Notes: generated by a model not told the origin, from the sequence alone. A DNA stretch of 64,000 bases from Peptoniphilaceae bacterium (GCA_902363535.1 CABJAE010000004.1:1-64000); one strand, 5' to 3'. Shown: positions 8,384 through 17,041, counted from the first letter of the stretch. Numbers and translations: made by a program.

Positions 8384-8961
8384 TTTTCCGTATCGATCGC
8401 CCGGGCATGTTTATTAATTAATTTCAAACCGATCGTACAGCCTAAATAACCGCCAAGCATTCCCAAAAGGACCACGGGAACAAAGGACCAATTCGGCATA
8501 ACCGCGACCAATTTATCCACGAAATCCACGCCGTATCCTCGATCGACCAGGGACTGAATGTATTGATCCCGCGCAAAATAGAGAGGCAATAAGTTCGCCG
8601 CTGCAAAGAGCATAAATACCGTATAGGCCCGTCGCGCTTGTTTCGGACTGTTGTAGCCGCCTTTCTTCATAACCCACTCCGATAAAAGCGAAACGGCAAT
8701 AATCAATGGCAGTGCCACGGCGCCGTGGCCTCCCAAGGAAAAGACCAGGCCGCAAACGACGCCCATGACGAGGATCATCCCGAATCGATGGATCTTGGTG
8801 GAATAAAGCATAAATACCGGTCCCGAAAGCAAGCCGCAGGCAAATGGGACGAAGGGCATGGCGACAGGAATAAAGCCGATCATGCCGCCGACCCAAATAG
8901 CCATTACCGTGAGCAGGGAAAATGCACCCGCGTTCACTAAATCTCGTACATTTAATTTCAT
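8380..8961 (-). CDS. ECF transporter S component, MptD/Trep_Strep family
   Basis: A 193-residue substrate-binding membrane protein with about five to six helices. The start MKLNVRDLVNAGAFSLLTVM resembles the N-terminus of the MptD/Trep_Strep S-component family, and the Gly- and Pro-rich segment GFIPVAMPFVPFACGLLSGP follows. The family is annotated only as putative; members sit in loci like this one beside two ABC half-transporters, and a related streptococcal ECF system (SiaFGH) imports heme. The substrate here is therefore inferred as heme or a metal chelate. A clear AGGAGG site lies upstream. Confidence 0.85.
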   Translation of the reverse strand: MKLNVRDLVNAGAFSLLTVMAIWVGGMIGFIPVAMPFVPFACGLLSGPVFMLYSTKIHRFGMILVMGVVCGLVFSLGGHGAVALPLIIAVSLLSEWVMKKGGYNSPKQARRAYTVFMLFAAANLLPLYFARDQYIQSLVDRGYGVDFVDKLVAVMPNWSFVPVVLLGMLGGYLGCTIGLKLINKHARAIDTEK

Positions 8962-8970
8962 GATAACCTC

Positions 8971-10692
8971 CTAATAGACATAGGCGTCTGAGCGCTCGAA
9001 GCTTTCGATCATGGTGCGGTAGGTGGGGCTTTCATCCAAAAGCGCCTCGTGCCGTCCGCAGGCTTCGATCTTTCCGCCGTTCATCACGATGATCTGATCC
9101 ACTCCTTCGATGGATTTCATGCGGTGGGAAATAATCATCACCGTCTTATTTTTTATCAGCCGATTCAAGGATTCCTGAATGTATTTTTCGTTTTCCACAT
9201 CCAGGGACGCGGCGATTTCATCCAAAAGAATGATTTCCGCATCTTTCAAAAAGGCGCGGGCGATGGAGATTCGCTGCCGCTGGCCGCCGGAAAGGCGGGA
9301 GCCGTTTTCGCCGATGATTGTGTCGTATCCCTGGGGCAATTGCTTTACGAAATCGTCGCAGCCGGCACGTTTCGCCGCTTCGTAGACTTCTTCTTCCGTG
9401 GCGTCGTATTTGCCGATGCGAATGTTATCGAAGACGGAGCCGTTGAAGAGGAGCACGTCTTGAAAGACCATGGACACGTGCTTAAACAGATCCTCCGTTT
9501 GAATGGAGGAAAGCTCTTTGCCGTCCACAGTCATATGCCCGGCGTCGTAATCGTAGAGGCGGCTTACCAAGCGGAGCAAAGTGGATTTGCCGCAGCCGGA
9601 GGGGCCCACCAATGCCGTTACCGTGTTTTGCTTCGCTTCAAAGGCGATGCCATCGATGACATTCTTTTTCTTATCGTAGGCGAAGCAGACATCTTCCCCG
9701 GCGATGTCAAAGCCGGTGAGGGCCGTCGGGCTTCCCGTTTGTTCCGGCGCATCCACCAAGCTTTTGATTTTATCGACGCTACTTGAAATGTAGGCGATTT
9801 CCGCGTGGGCCATGGTGAAGGCGGTGGTGGCGTCGATCAGGCGGGCCGCCGCAAAGACATAGCCGGCAAAGTAGAGCACGTTAATGGTGCCGCTTTGCAG
9901 AAGCCGGGTGCCCGCCACCATGGCAAAGCCCAGAGACAAAAAGCTAATTGCGCCGGAAAAGGTGACGGGAAGAGCCTGACCTAGCTCCGTGTGAATGTGC
10001 ACGGCTTCGTTTCGCCGCACCAGTCGCGTCGCCTCACTTTTCTTTGTCTCGCTTAAATGGTAGGACTGAATCTCCTCGTGAAGATCGATAAGCTCCTGAA
10101 AGGCTTTCGAGGACTTGCGCTGACGAAGATAATACTTTTTCGTCGCTCGTTTTTGCATTTTTTGCGACAGATGGGCGAGAAAAATGCTAAGCACAATGGG
10201 CGCCAAGACGGCGAGCCCCAGAAGGGGTTGGCCGATGAGAAGCATGATGCCGATCACCGCCACCGTGGCAAGGTAGGCGTAGTAGGTCGGCACGGAGTGA
10301 GACAGAGCGTGTTCGATGGCCTCCACATCCTTCATCATGGTTTGGGAGACATCGGTTAAGTCCTTTTTATTAAAGGAGGACAGGGGCAATTGCCTGATTC
10401 CCTCGGCGATTTCCATGCGCAGATTCGCCGATTCTTTGTAGGTTTCGTTAAAGGTGGTGTGGTACTCCTTATTGATGACCAGAAACATGACTACGCCGAT
10501 AAGCACAAAGCCGAGGGCGCCGTAGGCCCCATTGAAACCGCCGAAGCCCAAGAGACCGTTAGTGGCGTACATTAAGAGAAACATGGGGAGCATGTAGGTG
10601 ATGTTTTTTAAAAAGCCGTAAACCGTCGCTCGCCACAGGCCGTCCGCTCCCCGTTCCGTGAGGGCGTAGGTTTTTCGTAAATACTCTTTCAT
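8971..10692 (-). CDS. ABC half-transporter (membrane domain fused to ATPase), second of pair
   Basis: A 573-residue protein with a six-helix ABC transmembrane domain (about 20-310) followed by a nucleotide-binding domain with Walker A GPSGCGKST, signature LSGGQRQRISIARAFLKDA, Walker B IILLDEIAASLD and the H-loop MIISHRM. In Walker B the usual Pro is replaced (DEIAA), a pattern also seen in related siderophore-type pairs. It overlaps the partner gene by 4 bp, so the two probably form a heterodimer. YbtP/YbtQ and SiaD/SiaE are the nearest named analogues by organisation. Confidence 0.88.
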   Translation of the reverse strand: MKEYLRKTYALTERGADGLWRATVYGFLKNITYMLPMFLLMYATNGLLGFGGFNGAYGALGFVLIGVVMFLVINKEYHTTFNETYKESANLRMEIAEGIRQLPLSSFNKKDLTDVSQTMMKDVEAIEHALSHSVPTYYAYLATVAVIGIMLLIGQPLLGLAVLAPIVLSIFLAHLSQKMQKRATKKYYLRQRKSSKAFQELIDLHEEIQSYHLSETKKSEATRLVRRNEAVHIHTELGQALPVTFSGAISFLSLGFAMVAGTRLLQSGTINVLYFAGYVFAAARLIDATTAFTMAHAEIAYISSSVDKIKSLVDAPEQTGSPTALTGFDIAGEDVCFAYDKKKNVIDGIAFEAKQNTVTALVGPSGCGKSTLLRLVSRLYDYDAGHMTVDGKELSSIQTEDLFKHVSMVFQDVLLFNGSVFDNIRIGKYDATEEEVYEAAKRAGCDDFVKQLPQGYDTIIGENGSRLSGGQRQRISIARAFLKDAEIILLDEIAASLDVENEKYIQESLNRLIKNKTVMIISHRMKSIEGVDQIIVMNGGKIEACGRHEALLDESPTYRTMIESFERSDAYVY

Positions 10693-12434
10693 CCGTCAAT
10701 CCTCCATTCATTGGCCTCGTGATACAAGTTGACAAACCGGGCGTAGCGGCCGTCCTCTTTCATAAGGGCGTCGTGATTGCCTCTCTCCACGACCTTTCCC
10801 CCTTCGATAAAGAGAATCTCGTCGACGCCGCGAATGCTGCTCATGCGATGGGCGATCATGATGGTGGTGCGACCCTTCATTAAGTTCGAAAAGGCCTTTT
10901 GGATCTCGTATTCGTTTTCGGGATCTGCCGCCGCCGAGGCTTCATCCAGAATGAGGATTTTCGGATCTTTTAAAAACAATCGGGCGATGGCGACCCGTTG
11001 GCACTCGCCGCCGGAAAGCTTCACGCCCTCGGCGCCGATGACGGTGTCGTAGCCTGCGGGAAATTTCTCCTTAAACTCTTCGCAGCGAGCTAAGGCCAGC
11101 GCCCGATGCACTTCTTCCGGGGATGCCTCGGGGCCTGCAAGTTTCACATTATCGTAAATGGTGAGGCCTTCAAAAAGTTTCGCTTGTTGAAACACCATGC
11201 CCACCGTTTCCATGACCACTTCTTTGTCGTAGGCGGTCATGGATTTCTCGCCGATCATCACTTCGCCCTTATCCACCGGGTAGAGCCCGGAGACGAGCTT
11301 GGCGATTGTGGACTTGCCGCCGCCGGAGGGGCCGACGAAAGCGTAAATTTTTCCCGCATCCAAGTGGAGGGAGAAATCGGAGAGAATTTTTTCGTCCTCG
11401 TAAGAAAAGTCTACGTGGCTAAAGGTAATGGAGCCGTCTGCGAAGTCTTTTTCTTTTCCGAAGACCATTTTCTTTTCTTCCATCTCCTTAAACAGGCTCT
11501 CCAGAGTATCCACGGCGCGATTGGCCTGCGCGTGATACATGGACACATACATAATTTTCATAATGTTGGCAAAAAACATCCCCATAAACAGGGCGAAGAA
11601 CAGGGCCTTTGCCGCCCACAGGCCGCCGCCGTCCCCTGCGCCCACGCGATAAACGGCGTAGAAAACAGGCACGACGATGAATAAATTCAACAGCCACTGA
11701 AAGGTGACATAGGGAATGCGACAGGACATGGAGTAGTTGTAAACCATGTCGGCGTAATCGTTGATGGTACTGTATAGTCGCTTAAAGCTCACGATGGGCG
11801 CGGCAAAAAGCTTCACCACCTGCATGCCCCGCACGTATTCCACGGCTTCGGCATTTAGCAGATCCAGCTGCTCCATATAGGCGCTCATAAATTCTTTTTC
11901 CCCCATCATTTTGAAGCAGAGGAAGCCCGACAAGAGGACGATGACGCCGAAAAAGCCCGCCAGCCGCAAATCCACCAGGCCGATGACGACAAACATAAGA
12001 ATGGGCGTTAAAATGGCCACGGTCTGATCGGGAATCAAATGGGCCACGGCCATGTGGGTCTGCTCCACATTGTCGTCGATGATTTTTCGCACGCGACCCG
12101 ATTGGTTTTTATCGTAAAAGGTATTGGACGCCGTCAAGAGATGATCGATGCCCTTTTCCCTCAGGCGGGTCTCCAAGCGAAAGGCCGCCAAGTGGCTCAT
12201 CCATGTACCGAGAAAATAGAGAATCCCGTAAGCGACAAATGCCGCTACCACGCGAAGGGCGTAATCGCTGCCCGCACTGAAATCCTGTTGAATGAAAATG
12301 GCCTTTAGGGCGAGCCACAGACAGTAATAGCCGAATAAATGACAGCACACGGCGGCTATGGAAAAAATCGCCGATAAAAAGCCGTTGCTTCGCTTCTCCG
12401 GTATGTAAGCAAATAGTTTGCGATAGGTGTTCAA
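10689..12434 (-). CDS. ABC half-transporter (membrane domain fused to ATPase), first of pair
   Basis: A 581-residue exporter-fold protein. Transmembrane helices fill residues 18-300; the ATPase has Walker A GPSGGGKST at 368-376, signature LSGGECQRVAIARLFLKD and Walker B ILILDEASAAAD. It starts with TTG, chosen because AAGGAG lies six bases upstream and no better start follows. It is the first gene of the leftward operon, 30 bases from a candidate Fur-like box. Paired with the next gene it probably forms a heterodimer that acts with the ECF importer. Confidence 0.88.
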   Translation of the reverse strand: MNTYRKLFAYIPEKRSNGFLSAIFSIAAVCCHLFGYYCLWLALKAIFIQQDFSAGSDYALRVVAAFVAYGILYFLGTWMSHLAAFRLETRLREKGIDHLLTASNTFYDKNQSGRVRKIIDDNVEQTHMAVAHLIPDQTVAILTPILMFVVIGLVDLRLAGFFGVIVLLSGFLCFKMMGEKEFMSAYMEQLDLLNAEAVEYVRGMQVVKLFAAPIVSFKRLYSTINDYADMVYNYSMSCRIPYVTFQWLLNLFIVVPVFYAVYRVGAGDGGGLWAAKALFFALFMGMFFANIMKIMYVSMYHAQANRAVDTLESLFKEMEEKKMVFGKEKDFADGSITFSHVDFSYEDEKILSDFSLHLDAGKIYAFVGPSGGGKSTIAKLVSGLYPVDKGEVMIGEKSMTAYDKEVVMETVGMVFQQAKLFEGLTIYDNVKLAGPEASPEEVHRALALARCEEFKEKFPAGYDTVIGAEGVKLSGGECQRVAIARLFLKDPKILILDEASAAADPENEYEIQKAFSNLMKGRTTIMIAHRMSSIRGVDEILFIEGGKVVERGNHDALMKEDGRYARFVNLYHEANEWRIDG

Positions 12435-12448
12435 ACAGATCTCCTTTC

Positions 12449-12467
12449 ATTAATGATAGTGCTTATC
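12449..12467 (-). promoter_or_regulatory. Fur-like box in operon leader
   Basis: The 19-base sequence, read leftward as GATAAGCACTATCATTAAT, matches the classical Fur consensus at 13 of 19 positions. It lies between the predicted -10 element and the ribosome site of the first transporter gene, a position suited to iron-dependent repression. Confidence is limited because AT-rich leaders produce partial matches by chance. Confidence 0.35.
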
Positions 12468-12484
12468 TTTTGTCTTTTAAACAC

Positions 12485-12513
12485 AGTGTAGCGATTTTCC
12501 TTTTCCTTGTCTA
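12485..12513 (-). promoter_or_regulatory. Promoter of the ABC-ECF-AraC operon
   Basis: Read leftward, TAGACA (12513-12508) and TACACT (12490-12485) are separated by exactly 17 bases, matching sigma-A elements at five and four of six positions. A weak -10 is typical of an activator-dependent promoter. Confidence 0.55.
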
Positions 12514-12521
12514 TTCATAAA

Positions 12522-12551
12522 AGCGAAATTATTCATTTCGTATAGCGAAAT
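12522..12551 (-). promoter_or_regulatory. AraC-type operator: two direct repeats ATTTCGCT 22 bp apart
   Basis: Two perfect copies of ATTTCGCT (read leftward) start 22 bases apart, two turns of the helix, and end eight bases before the -35 element. This is the usual arrangement for AraC-family activators. The operon encodes such a regulator as its last gene, so it is the natural candidate to bind here. Confidence 0.55.
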
Positions 12552-12624
12552 CCACGCACGCCCGGCGATGCGAAGTCGGCCCGTCCGGTTGCCGCGGAAA
12601 TGAATCCCATGGAGTGATTTTTCT

Positions 12625-12633
12625 TGATATAAT
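12625..12633 (+). promoter_or_regulatory. Extended -10 promoter for the sensor operon
   Basis: The sequence TTGATATAAT contains a TGN-TATAAT extended -10 element, about 65 bases before the sensor start codon. No good -35 hexamer is found at the normal distance. The promoter is divergent from the transporter operon. Confidence 0.5.
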
Positions 12634-12696
12634 AATAAAGAACCAAAGTGTTTTATAAGATGCGCGGCCCCCGTGCCGCCTCAGAAGGAGAGCACC

Positions 12697-14361
12697 ATGT
12701 ACCGAAAAGAGATCACGACCTATATCTTCTCGATTCTTTTAATTGCCGCGGCCGCGGCCGTTCAATTGGCAGAGGCCCGTGATGCATTGCCTTTTACGGG
12801 AAAGACTCTGGTGTTTTTTCTCTACGCCCTGATCTTTCTTCTCTGGGCGAAAAATATGGAAAATCGCGTGCTCCGCGCCGACGTGGCCCGGCGATTTAAG
12901 CTGATCGCCCTTTTGCTCATCGGCTATTTGGCGACGCGCACGGTGAAATACGAAATCCTCATCGCATCTTCCACGGCCGTTCGTTGGATTCGCTACATAT
13001 ACTACTTTTTCATCCTCACCACGGTCCATTTGGTCTTTTTTACGTCCCTCTACGTAGGAAAATCGGAGCGAGAACCCATAGACAGGCGCTGGTATCTCTT
13101 TTGGATTCCCACCGCATCGTTGATTCTTTTGATTTTGACCAACGATCTCCACGGCCTCGTCTTCGTTCCCTACGCCCACGCCTCGGGCTTTAAACAGTAC
13201 GGCCCGGCGTATCTTCTCGTCAACGGCTACATCCTCCTTCTCGCCGCCCTGACTTTGATCATTACCTCGAAGCGGTCCTTGGCACAAAAGCGCCTGCGAT
13301 CCATCGCCGCCCCGGTGGGGGTTTTGGCCCTTTGTTTTATCTACACCATGTTCTACATTGCGGATGCGCCCTCTTTTCACTATGTGAAGATCGCCTTTCA
13401 AAGTGCGGAGTTTAACAGCCTCACGGTGATTCTCTTTATCGAGTCCTTGGTCTTTACGCGGCTCATCGCTTCCAATCGCGGCTACGACACGTTTCTAAGT
13501 CTCTCGTCACTGAATATGGGTATGATGGATTTAAAGGGGCGCATGGTCGTAAAGCCAAACAAGGGCCCGGAGGTCAGCGCCGATGCGGTGATGCGGGCCG
13601 AAAGCCGCGCCATCGCCGTCGACGAAAACACGCTCCTCGAGAGTTCGCCCATTCACGGGGGCAGCTGTTTTTGGTTCGTGGATCTCACGGATTTCAACCG
13701 CCTGAAGGCACAGCTTCTCTCCGTCAACGAGGAAATGCTCAACGAAAACGAATTGCTCATGGCCAATAACAAATTAAGGGAAGAAATGGCCAAGGTGGAA
13801 GAGCAGAAGGAGATTCGCGCCGCCATTAACGAACATCTCAAGCCCCAATTCGCTCAGCTGAAAACCATTATGGCCGCGCTGCCCGAGGAGGAAGGGGCCT
13901 ATGAAGACGCCTTAAAGGACGCCTGCCTTTTGAATGTGTACATTAAGCGCTTCTCCAATTTATTTTTACTGGGGCGAAACAAAAAGGGCCTTCCCCTTTC
14001 CGAGGTGCGCCTGGCCTTCGACGAATCCCTGGACTACCTGCGGCTGAAAGGCGTGATTACCTCCGACACCTGGACGGTGGAGGGCGTAGTGGATGCCGCT
14101 CTCGGCCTGAGCCTTTACGCCGCTTTTCAAATCATCTTGGAGGCCCATCTCCATTCCCTCTCGGCGCTATTTGTTCACTTTAAGGAAGACGACGGGGATC
14201 TTCTGCTTTCCATCTACGTGGAAACCGAGGAGAAAATCTCCCTGGAAAGAGAAATCCTCGAGGTGCTTCCCCCGGAAGGCGTCGCCTTTACGGAAGAATT
14301 TGAAGAGATGCTCTGCATTCGGCGCTTCTCCATCAGTAAGGCGGTGATGATCGATGCTTAA
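12697..14361 (+). CDS. Polytopic sensor protein with degenerate histidine-kinase domain
   Basis: A 554-residue protein starting MYRKEITTYIFS, preferred over an earlier in-frame codon because AGAAGGAG precedes it. The first 250 residues hold about seven membrane helices, like the 7TM N-terminus of some histidine kinases. A PAS-like segment and a coiled coil (about 340-380) follow, with a helical region INEHLKPQFAQLKTIM. The C-terminus (about 470-550) has the secondary-structure pattern of a kinase ATPase domain, but the N-box is replaced by ILEAHLHS and no G-boxes are visible. It is probably a pseudokinase partner of the next gene, which it overlaps by 8 bp. Confidence 0.7.
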   Translation: MYRKEITTYIFSILLIAAAAAVQLAEARDALPFTGKTLVFFLYALIFLLWAKNMENRVLRADVARRFKLIALLLIGYLATRTVKYEILIASSTAVRWIRYIYYFFILTTVHLVFFTSLYVGKSEREPIDRRWYLFWIPTASLILLILTNDLHGLVFVPYAHASGFKQYGPAYLLVNGYILLLAALTLIITSKRSLAQKRLRSIAAPVGVLALCFIYTMFYIADAPSFHYVKIAFQSAEFNSLTVILFIESLVFTRLIASNRGYDTFLSLSSLNMGMMDLKGRMVVKPNKGPEVSADAVMRAESRAIAVDENTLLESSPIHGGSCFWFVDLTDFNRLKAQLLSVNEEMLNENELLMANNKLREEMAKVEEQKEIRAAINEHLKPQFAQLKTIMAALPEEEGAYEDALKDACLLNVYIKRFSNLFLLGRNKKGLPLSEVRLAFDESLDYLRLKGVITSDTWTVEGVVDAALGLSLYAAFQIILEAHLHSLSALFVHFKEDDGDLLLSIYVETEEKISLEREILEVLPPEGVAFTEEFEEMLCIRRFSISKAVMIDA

Positions 14362-15616
14362 TCTTTCCACCGCCGGCCTCGCCCTGTTGTTTATCGCAAG
14401 CCTCGTGATCCTTCTCATCGCCCTGGATCTTTCCGTGGAGGCGATCCTCACCTTACGCGTATCGACCCTCGTTCTTCTGAGCGCCCTCTTGGTCGCGGCC
14501 GCACTTCTTCCCGCCCAAGTGGTGGCGGAGCTGGGCACCGGGCACATGCACGTGGCCACGTATTTTCTGTCCATGCCCCTTTTTGGCTTCATCGCCTATC
14601 TCCTGCTTTTGCTCCTTCTTGAAGGCGCCCTGGCGCGAAAACTTTCCAAACTAAAAAAGGAACAGTTGGGGGTAAACTCCGTAAAAGAAAGCGTGGACAA
14701 TCTTCCCGACGGGATTTGCTTTTCAAAACTTGACGGCACGCCTCTGTTGGTGAACCGCCAAATGCAGGAAATCAGCTACCAGGTCTTCGGCAAAAAGCTC
14801 GTCAACGACTTGCTCTGCGCCAGAGACATCGAAGCCAATCGCATCAAGCCTCGGACAAAAATTTTGCAGCGGGAGCCTTTGATCGTCGAAAGCAATTCCA
14901 AGGTGTGGCAGATTAAAATCATCCACCACGGCTTGGTGAAAGAAACTTTGGCCTACGACATTACCCTGGAGTGGGCGCTGTACGAGGAAATCGAAAAAAT
15001 GACCCGGGCCAATCAGCGGATGAACGCCGAGTTAAAGGCGTACCGGGAAAAAATCGGCGAATACACGAGGCAGAAGGAAACTTTACAGGCCAAAATAAAA
15101 ATTCACGACCGCCTGGGCCAGGCACTGATTTATTTCAGGCGCTATTTGGAAAAGGCGGAGAAGACGCCGGAGGATCGCCGCCGGTTGGAGACCCTGTGGG
15201 GGGAATGCCTTCTTCTTTTCGACGAAGAGGAGGAGCCTGTGAAAGTTGCCTCGGCCTGGGACAAGTTTATTACCACAGCGGGGGCCATCGGCGTGGGCGT
15301 CATGGTCCAAGGCGAGGTTCCCGAAAGCAAGGAAGATCAGGCGCTCTTGGTGGAATTGGTCCACGAGGCGTTAAATAACGCCATTCGCCACGGCCACGCC
15401 AAAAAGATTTGGATTACGCTGAAAGATCAAGGGCCCACATTTACCTGCTGCATTAAAAACGACGGCGACTTGCCCACGGGCCCGGTGGAGGAAAAGGGCG
15501 GCTTGAAAAACATGCGCCAACGCCTGGCCTATTACGACGGCAGTCTGGCCGTTCGAACAGAGTCGCTCTTTGAATTGGATTTATCCTGGACGAAAGGAGG
15601 TTTTCGTGACGTATAA
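14354..15616 (+). CDS. Sensor histidine kinase (HisKA_3/NarX-like)
   Basis: A 420-residue kinase. Three membrane helices lie at about 4-25, 32-52 and 65-92, followed by a PAS-like domain (NLPDGICFSKLDGTPLLVNR) and a coiled coil. The phospho-acceptor box is KIHDRLGQAL. The ATPase domain has N-box HEALNNAIRHGH and G-box GGLKNMRQRL. It phosphorylates the NarL-type regulator encoded next, with which it overlaps by 11 bp. The N-terminal half parallels that of the preceding sensor, suggesting an ancient duplication. The signal is unknown. Confidence 0.85.
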   Translation: MLNLSTAGLALLFIASLVILLIALDLSVEAILTLRVSTLVLLSALLVAAALLPAQVVAELGTGHMHVATYFLSMPLFGFIAYLLLLLLLEGALARKLSKLKKEQLGVNSVKESVDNLPDGICFSKLDGTPLLVNRQMQEISYQVFGKKLVNDLLCARDIEANRIKPRTKILQREPLIVESNSKVWQIKIIHHGLVKETLAYDITLEWALYEEIEKMTRANQRMNAELKAYREKIGEYTRQKETLQAKIKIHDRLGQALIYFRRYLEKAEKTPEDRRRLETLWGECLLLFDEEEEPVKVASAWDKFITTAGAIGVGVMVQGEVPESKEDQALLVELVHEALNNAIRHGHAKKIWITLKDQGPTFTCCIKNDGDLPTGPVEEKGGLKNMRQRLAYYDGSLAVRTESLFELDLSWTKGGFRDV

Positions 15617-16238
15617 ACTCATGATCGTCGACGATCAATTCGTCTCCCGCGAGCTTTTTCGCCTGATTCTGGACAAAAGTCCCGATTACGAGGTGGTGTA
15701 TTCCGTGGACACGGCCATGTTTGCCGACACCTACGTCCTGAACGGGGACTTGGATTTGGTGATTATGGACATTCTCATGCAAGACGGATCCAACGGATTG
15801 GATGCGGCGGAAAAGATAAAGAAGCTGAGGCCGGAGATGAAAATCGTCGCCGTCACCAGCATGCCGGAAGTTTCCTGGATGGATCGGGCAAAGGCCATCG
15901 GCATCGACAGTTTTTGGTACAAGGAAGCCTCGGAGGCCGGCATCCTCGAGGTAATCGGCCGCACCCTGGCCGGGGAATCCATTTATCCCGAGCAAACCCC
16001 GGTGATTCAATTGGGTCTGGCGAAATCCACGGAGTTTACGCCCCGGGAAATTCAGGTGCTGCGCCTTTTGACCACCGGCGCCGGAAACGACGAGATCGCG
16101 AGCAAATTGGAGATCTCTCTGAACACGGTGAAGACCCACGTCATGCACCTCATGGACAAGACGGGCTTTACCAGCCGCACCCAGCTGGCCATTCAGGCGC
16201 GCATTACGGGCTTTGTCATCGACGAAAGTGAACAATGA
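15606..16238 (+). CDS. NarL/LuxR-type response regulator
   Basis: A 210-residue regulator that begins at a GTG with AAAGGAGG six bases upstream (MTYKLMIVDDQFVSRELF). The receiver domain has the acidic pair DD, the phosphorylation site in LDLVIMDILMQDGSNGLDAA and the Lys of WYKEAS. The C-terminal LuxR helix-turn-helix contains FTPREIQVLRLLTTGAGNDE and ISLNTVKTHVMHLMDKTG. It completes a three-gene signalling unit. No target operator could be assigned; the divergent transporter operon is the nearest candidate. Confidence 0.9.
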   Translation: MTYKLMIVDDQFVSRELFRLILDKSPDYEVVYSVDTAMFADTYVLNGDLDLVIMDILMQDGSNGLDAAEKIKKLRPEMKIVAVTSMPEVSWMDRAKAIGIDSFWYKEASEAGILEVIGRTLAGESIYPEQTPVIQLGLAKSTEFTPREIQVLRLLTTGAGNDEIASKLEISLNTVKTHVMHLMDKTGFTSRTQLAIQARITGFVIDESEQ

Positions 16239-16240
16239 AG

Positions 16241-16266
16241 CCGCGGATATCCTCCGCGGTTTTTTT
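16241..16266 (+). terminator. Terminator of the sensor-regulator operon
   Basis: Stem CCGCGGA / TCCGCGG followed by seven T, starting two bases after the response-regulator stop codon. Confidence 0.8.
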
Positions 16267-16274
16267 GTGCTCGC

Positions 16275-16304
16275 AAAAAAAGAGCCCGCCTCTGCGAGCT
16301 CTTT
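16275..16304 (-). terminator. Terminator of the CuAO-N protein gene
   Basis: Read leftward, AAAGAGC and GCTCTTT form a stem with a 12-base loop and run into a tract of seven T. It lies six bases after the stop of the leftward gene. Confidence 0.7.
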
Positions 16305-16309
16305 CGCGA

Positions 16310-17041
16310 TTAATTTACCGCCACCACCTCTTCATAGCCGTCGGTGAGCGGATTGTATTCCATGATCACCGTGCCGGTTTTGTTTATAAAGAAATAGCAC
16401 AGGTGATCGACGAGGTTTTTATCCACGGGATTGTCTTTGCGCAGGGCGACGAAGAAGCCTTCTTCCTTTAGATTCTTTTCATCCACCGTCACCGGCCGCG
16501 TGTCCGTAGCGTAGTAGCCCTCATCCAACAGGCCCATCTTCATCAGCCGATCGATCACTTCCGCCGCGGCGTTTTCGACATTCACATAGGGCTTTAAATA
16601 GTGATCGGGGGAGGAGATCCGCACCGCTCGCGCCGCCTCGTCCCAGGCCACATCCATGTCGAACATTTCCGCGATGGCCCGGAGGGGAAGCATGGTGCGA
16701 TTATTTTTAATGAAGGCCGGCCCATCCAGAGGCACGGGGCCCGCCATCTCGGTCGTGCTGATGCGCATCTCTTTCTTTCCGATGGGGATGTAGATGAGCT
16801 TGTCGCCTTTTTCGATGGACACGGCTTTTTCATCTTTCAGATAAAAGACCTGCGCCCCTAAATTTTCGGCGATGACCCGCACGGGCACGAAGGTTCTGGA
16901 ATTTTTAATCACCGGCGGCTGATCCGTCGAGATGATTTCGCCGTTCATATAGATCGTCACATCCTTCGGCCCTTTAAAGGCCAGGGCGAAAATCAACAGA
17001 GGCAAGAGCCATAACCATTTTCTGCGATCCGTCTTTTTCAT
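16310..17041 (-). CDS. Secreted protein with copper amine oxidase N-terminal (stalk) domains
   Basis: A 243-residue protein. A signal peptide or anchor (RKWLWLLPLLIFALAFKG) precedes two copies of the CuAO-N repeat pattern: IYMNGEIISTDQPPVIKNSR then FVPVRVIAENLG, and AFIKNNRTMLPLRAIAEMF then VAWDEAARAVRIS. These domains are common on clostridial cell surfaces and do not imply amine oxidase activity. The C-terminal 90 residues match nothing I recognise. It is paralogous in architecture to the protein at 62657-63451. Confidence 0.8.
   Translation of the reverse strand: MKKTDRRKWLWLLPLLIFALAFKGPKDVTIYMNGEIISTDQPPVIKNSRTFVPVRVIAENLGAQVFYLKDEKAVSIEKGDKLIYIPIGKKEMRISTTEMAGPVPLDGPAFIKNNRTMLPLRAIAEMFDMDVAWDEAARAVRISSPDHYLKPYVNVENAAAEVIDRLMKMGLLDEGYYATDTRPVTVDEKNLKEEGFFVALRKDNPVDKNLVDHLCYFFINKTGTVIMEYNPLTDGYEEVVAVN

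Noticed and set aside
9049..9786. Long plus-strand open frame of 245 codons opposite an ABC transporter gene
   Set aside because: It is the antisense shadow of a well-supported ABC half-transporter with all motifs; it has no ribosome site and its translation resembles no protein.
8971..12434. Multidrug exporter pair acting alone
   Set aside because: The pair is cotranscribed through overlaps with an ECF importer and an AraC regulator, an arrangement better matched to metallophore or heme loci, although export of a toxic by-product remains possible.
12739..13401. Minus-strand frame of 220 codons opposite the sensor gene
   Set aside because: Antisense shadow caused by high GC; composition is rich in Arg, Gly and Lys without domain pattern.
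15453..16235. Minus-strand frame of 260 codons opposite the response regulator
   Set aside because: The plus strand encodes an obvious NarL-type regulator; the antisense frame has no start site or family features.
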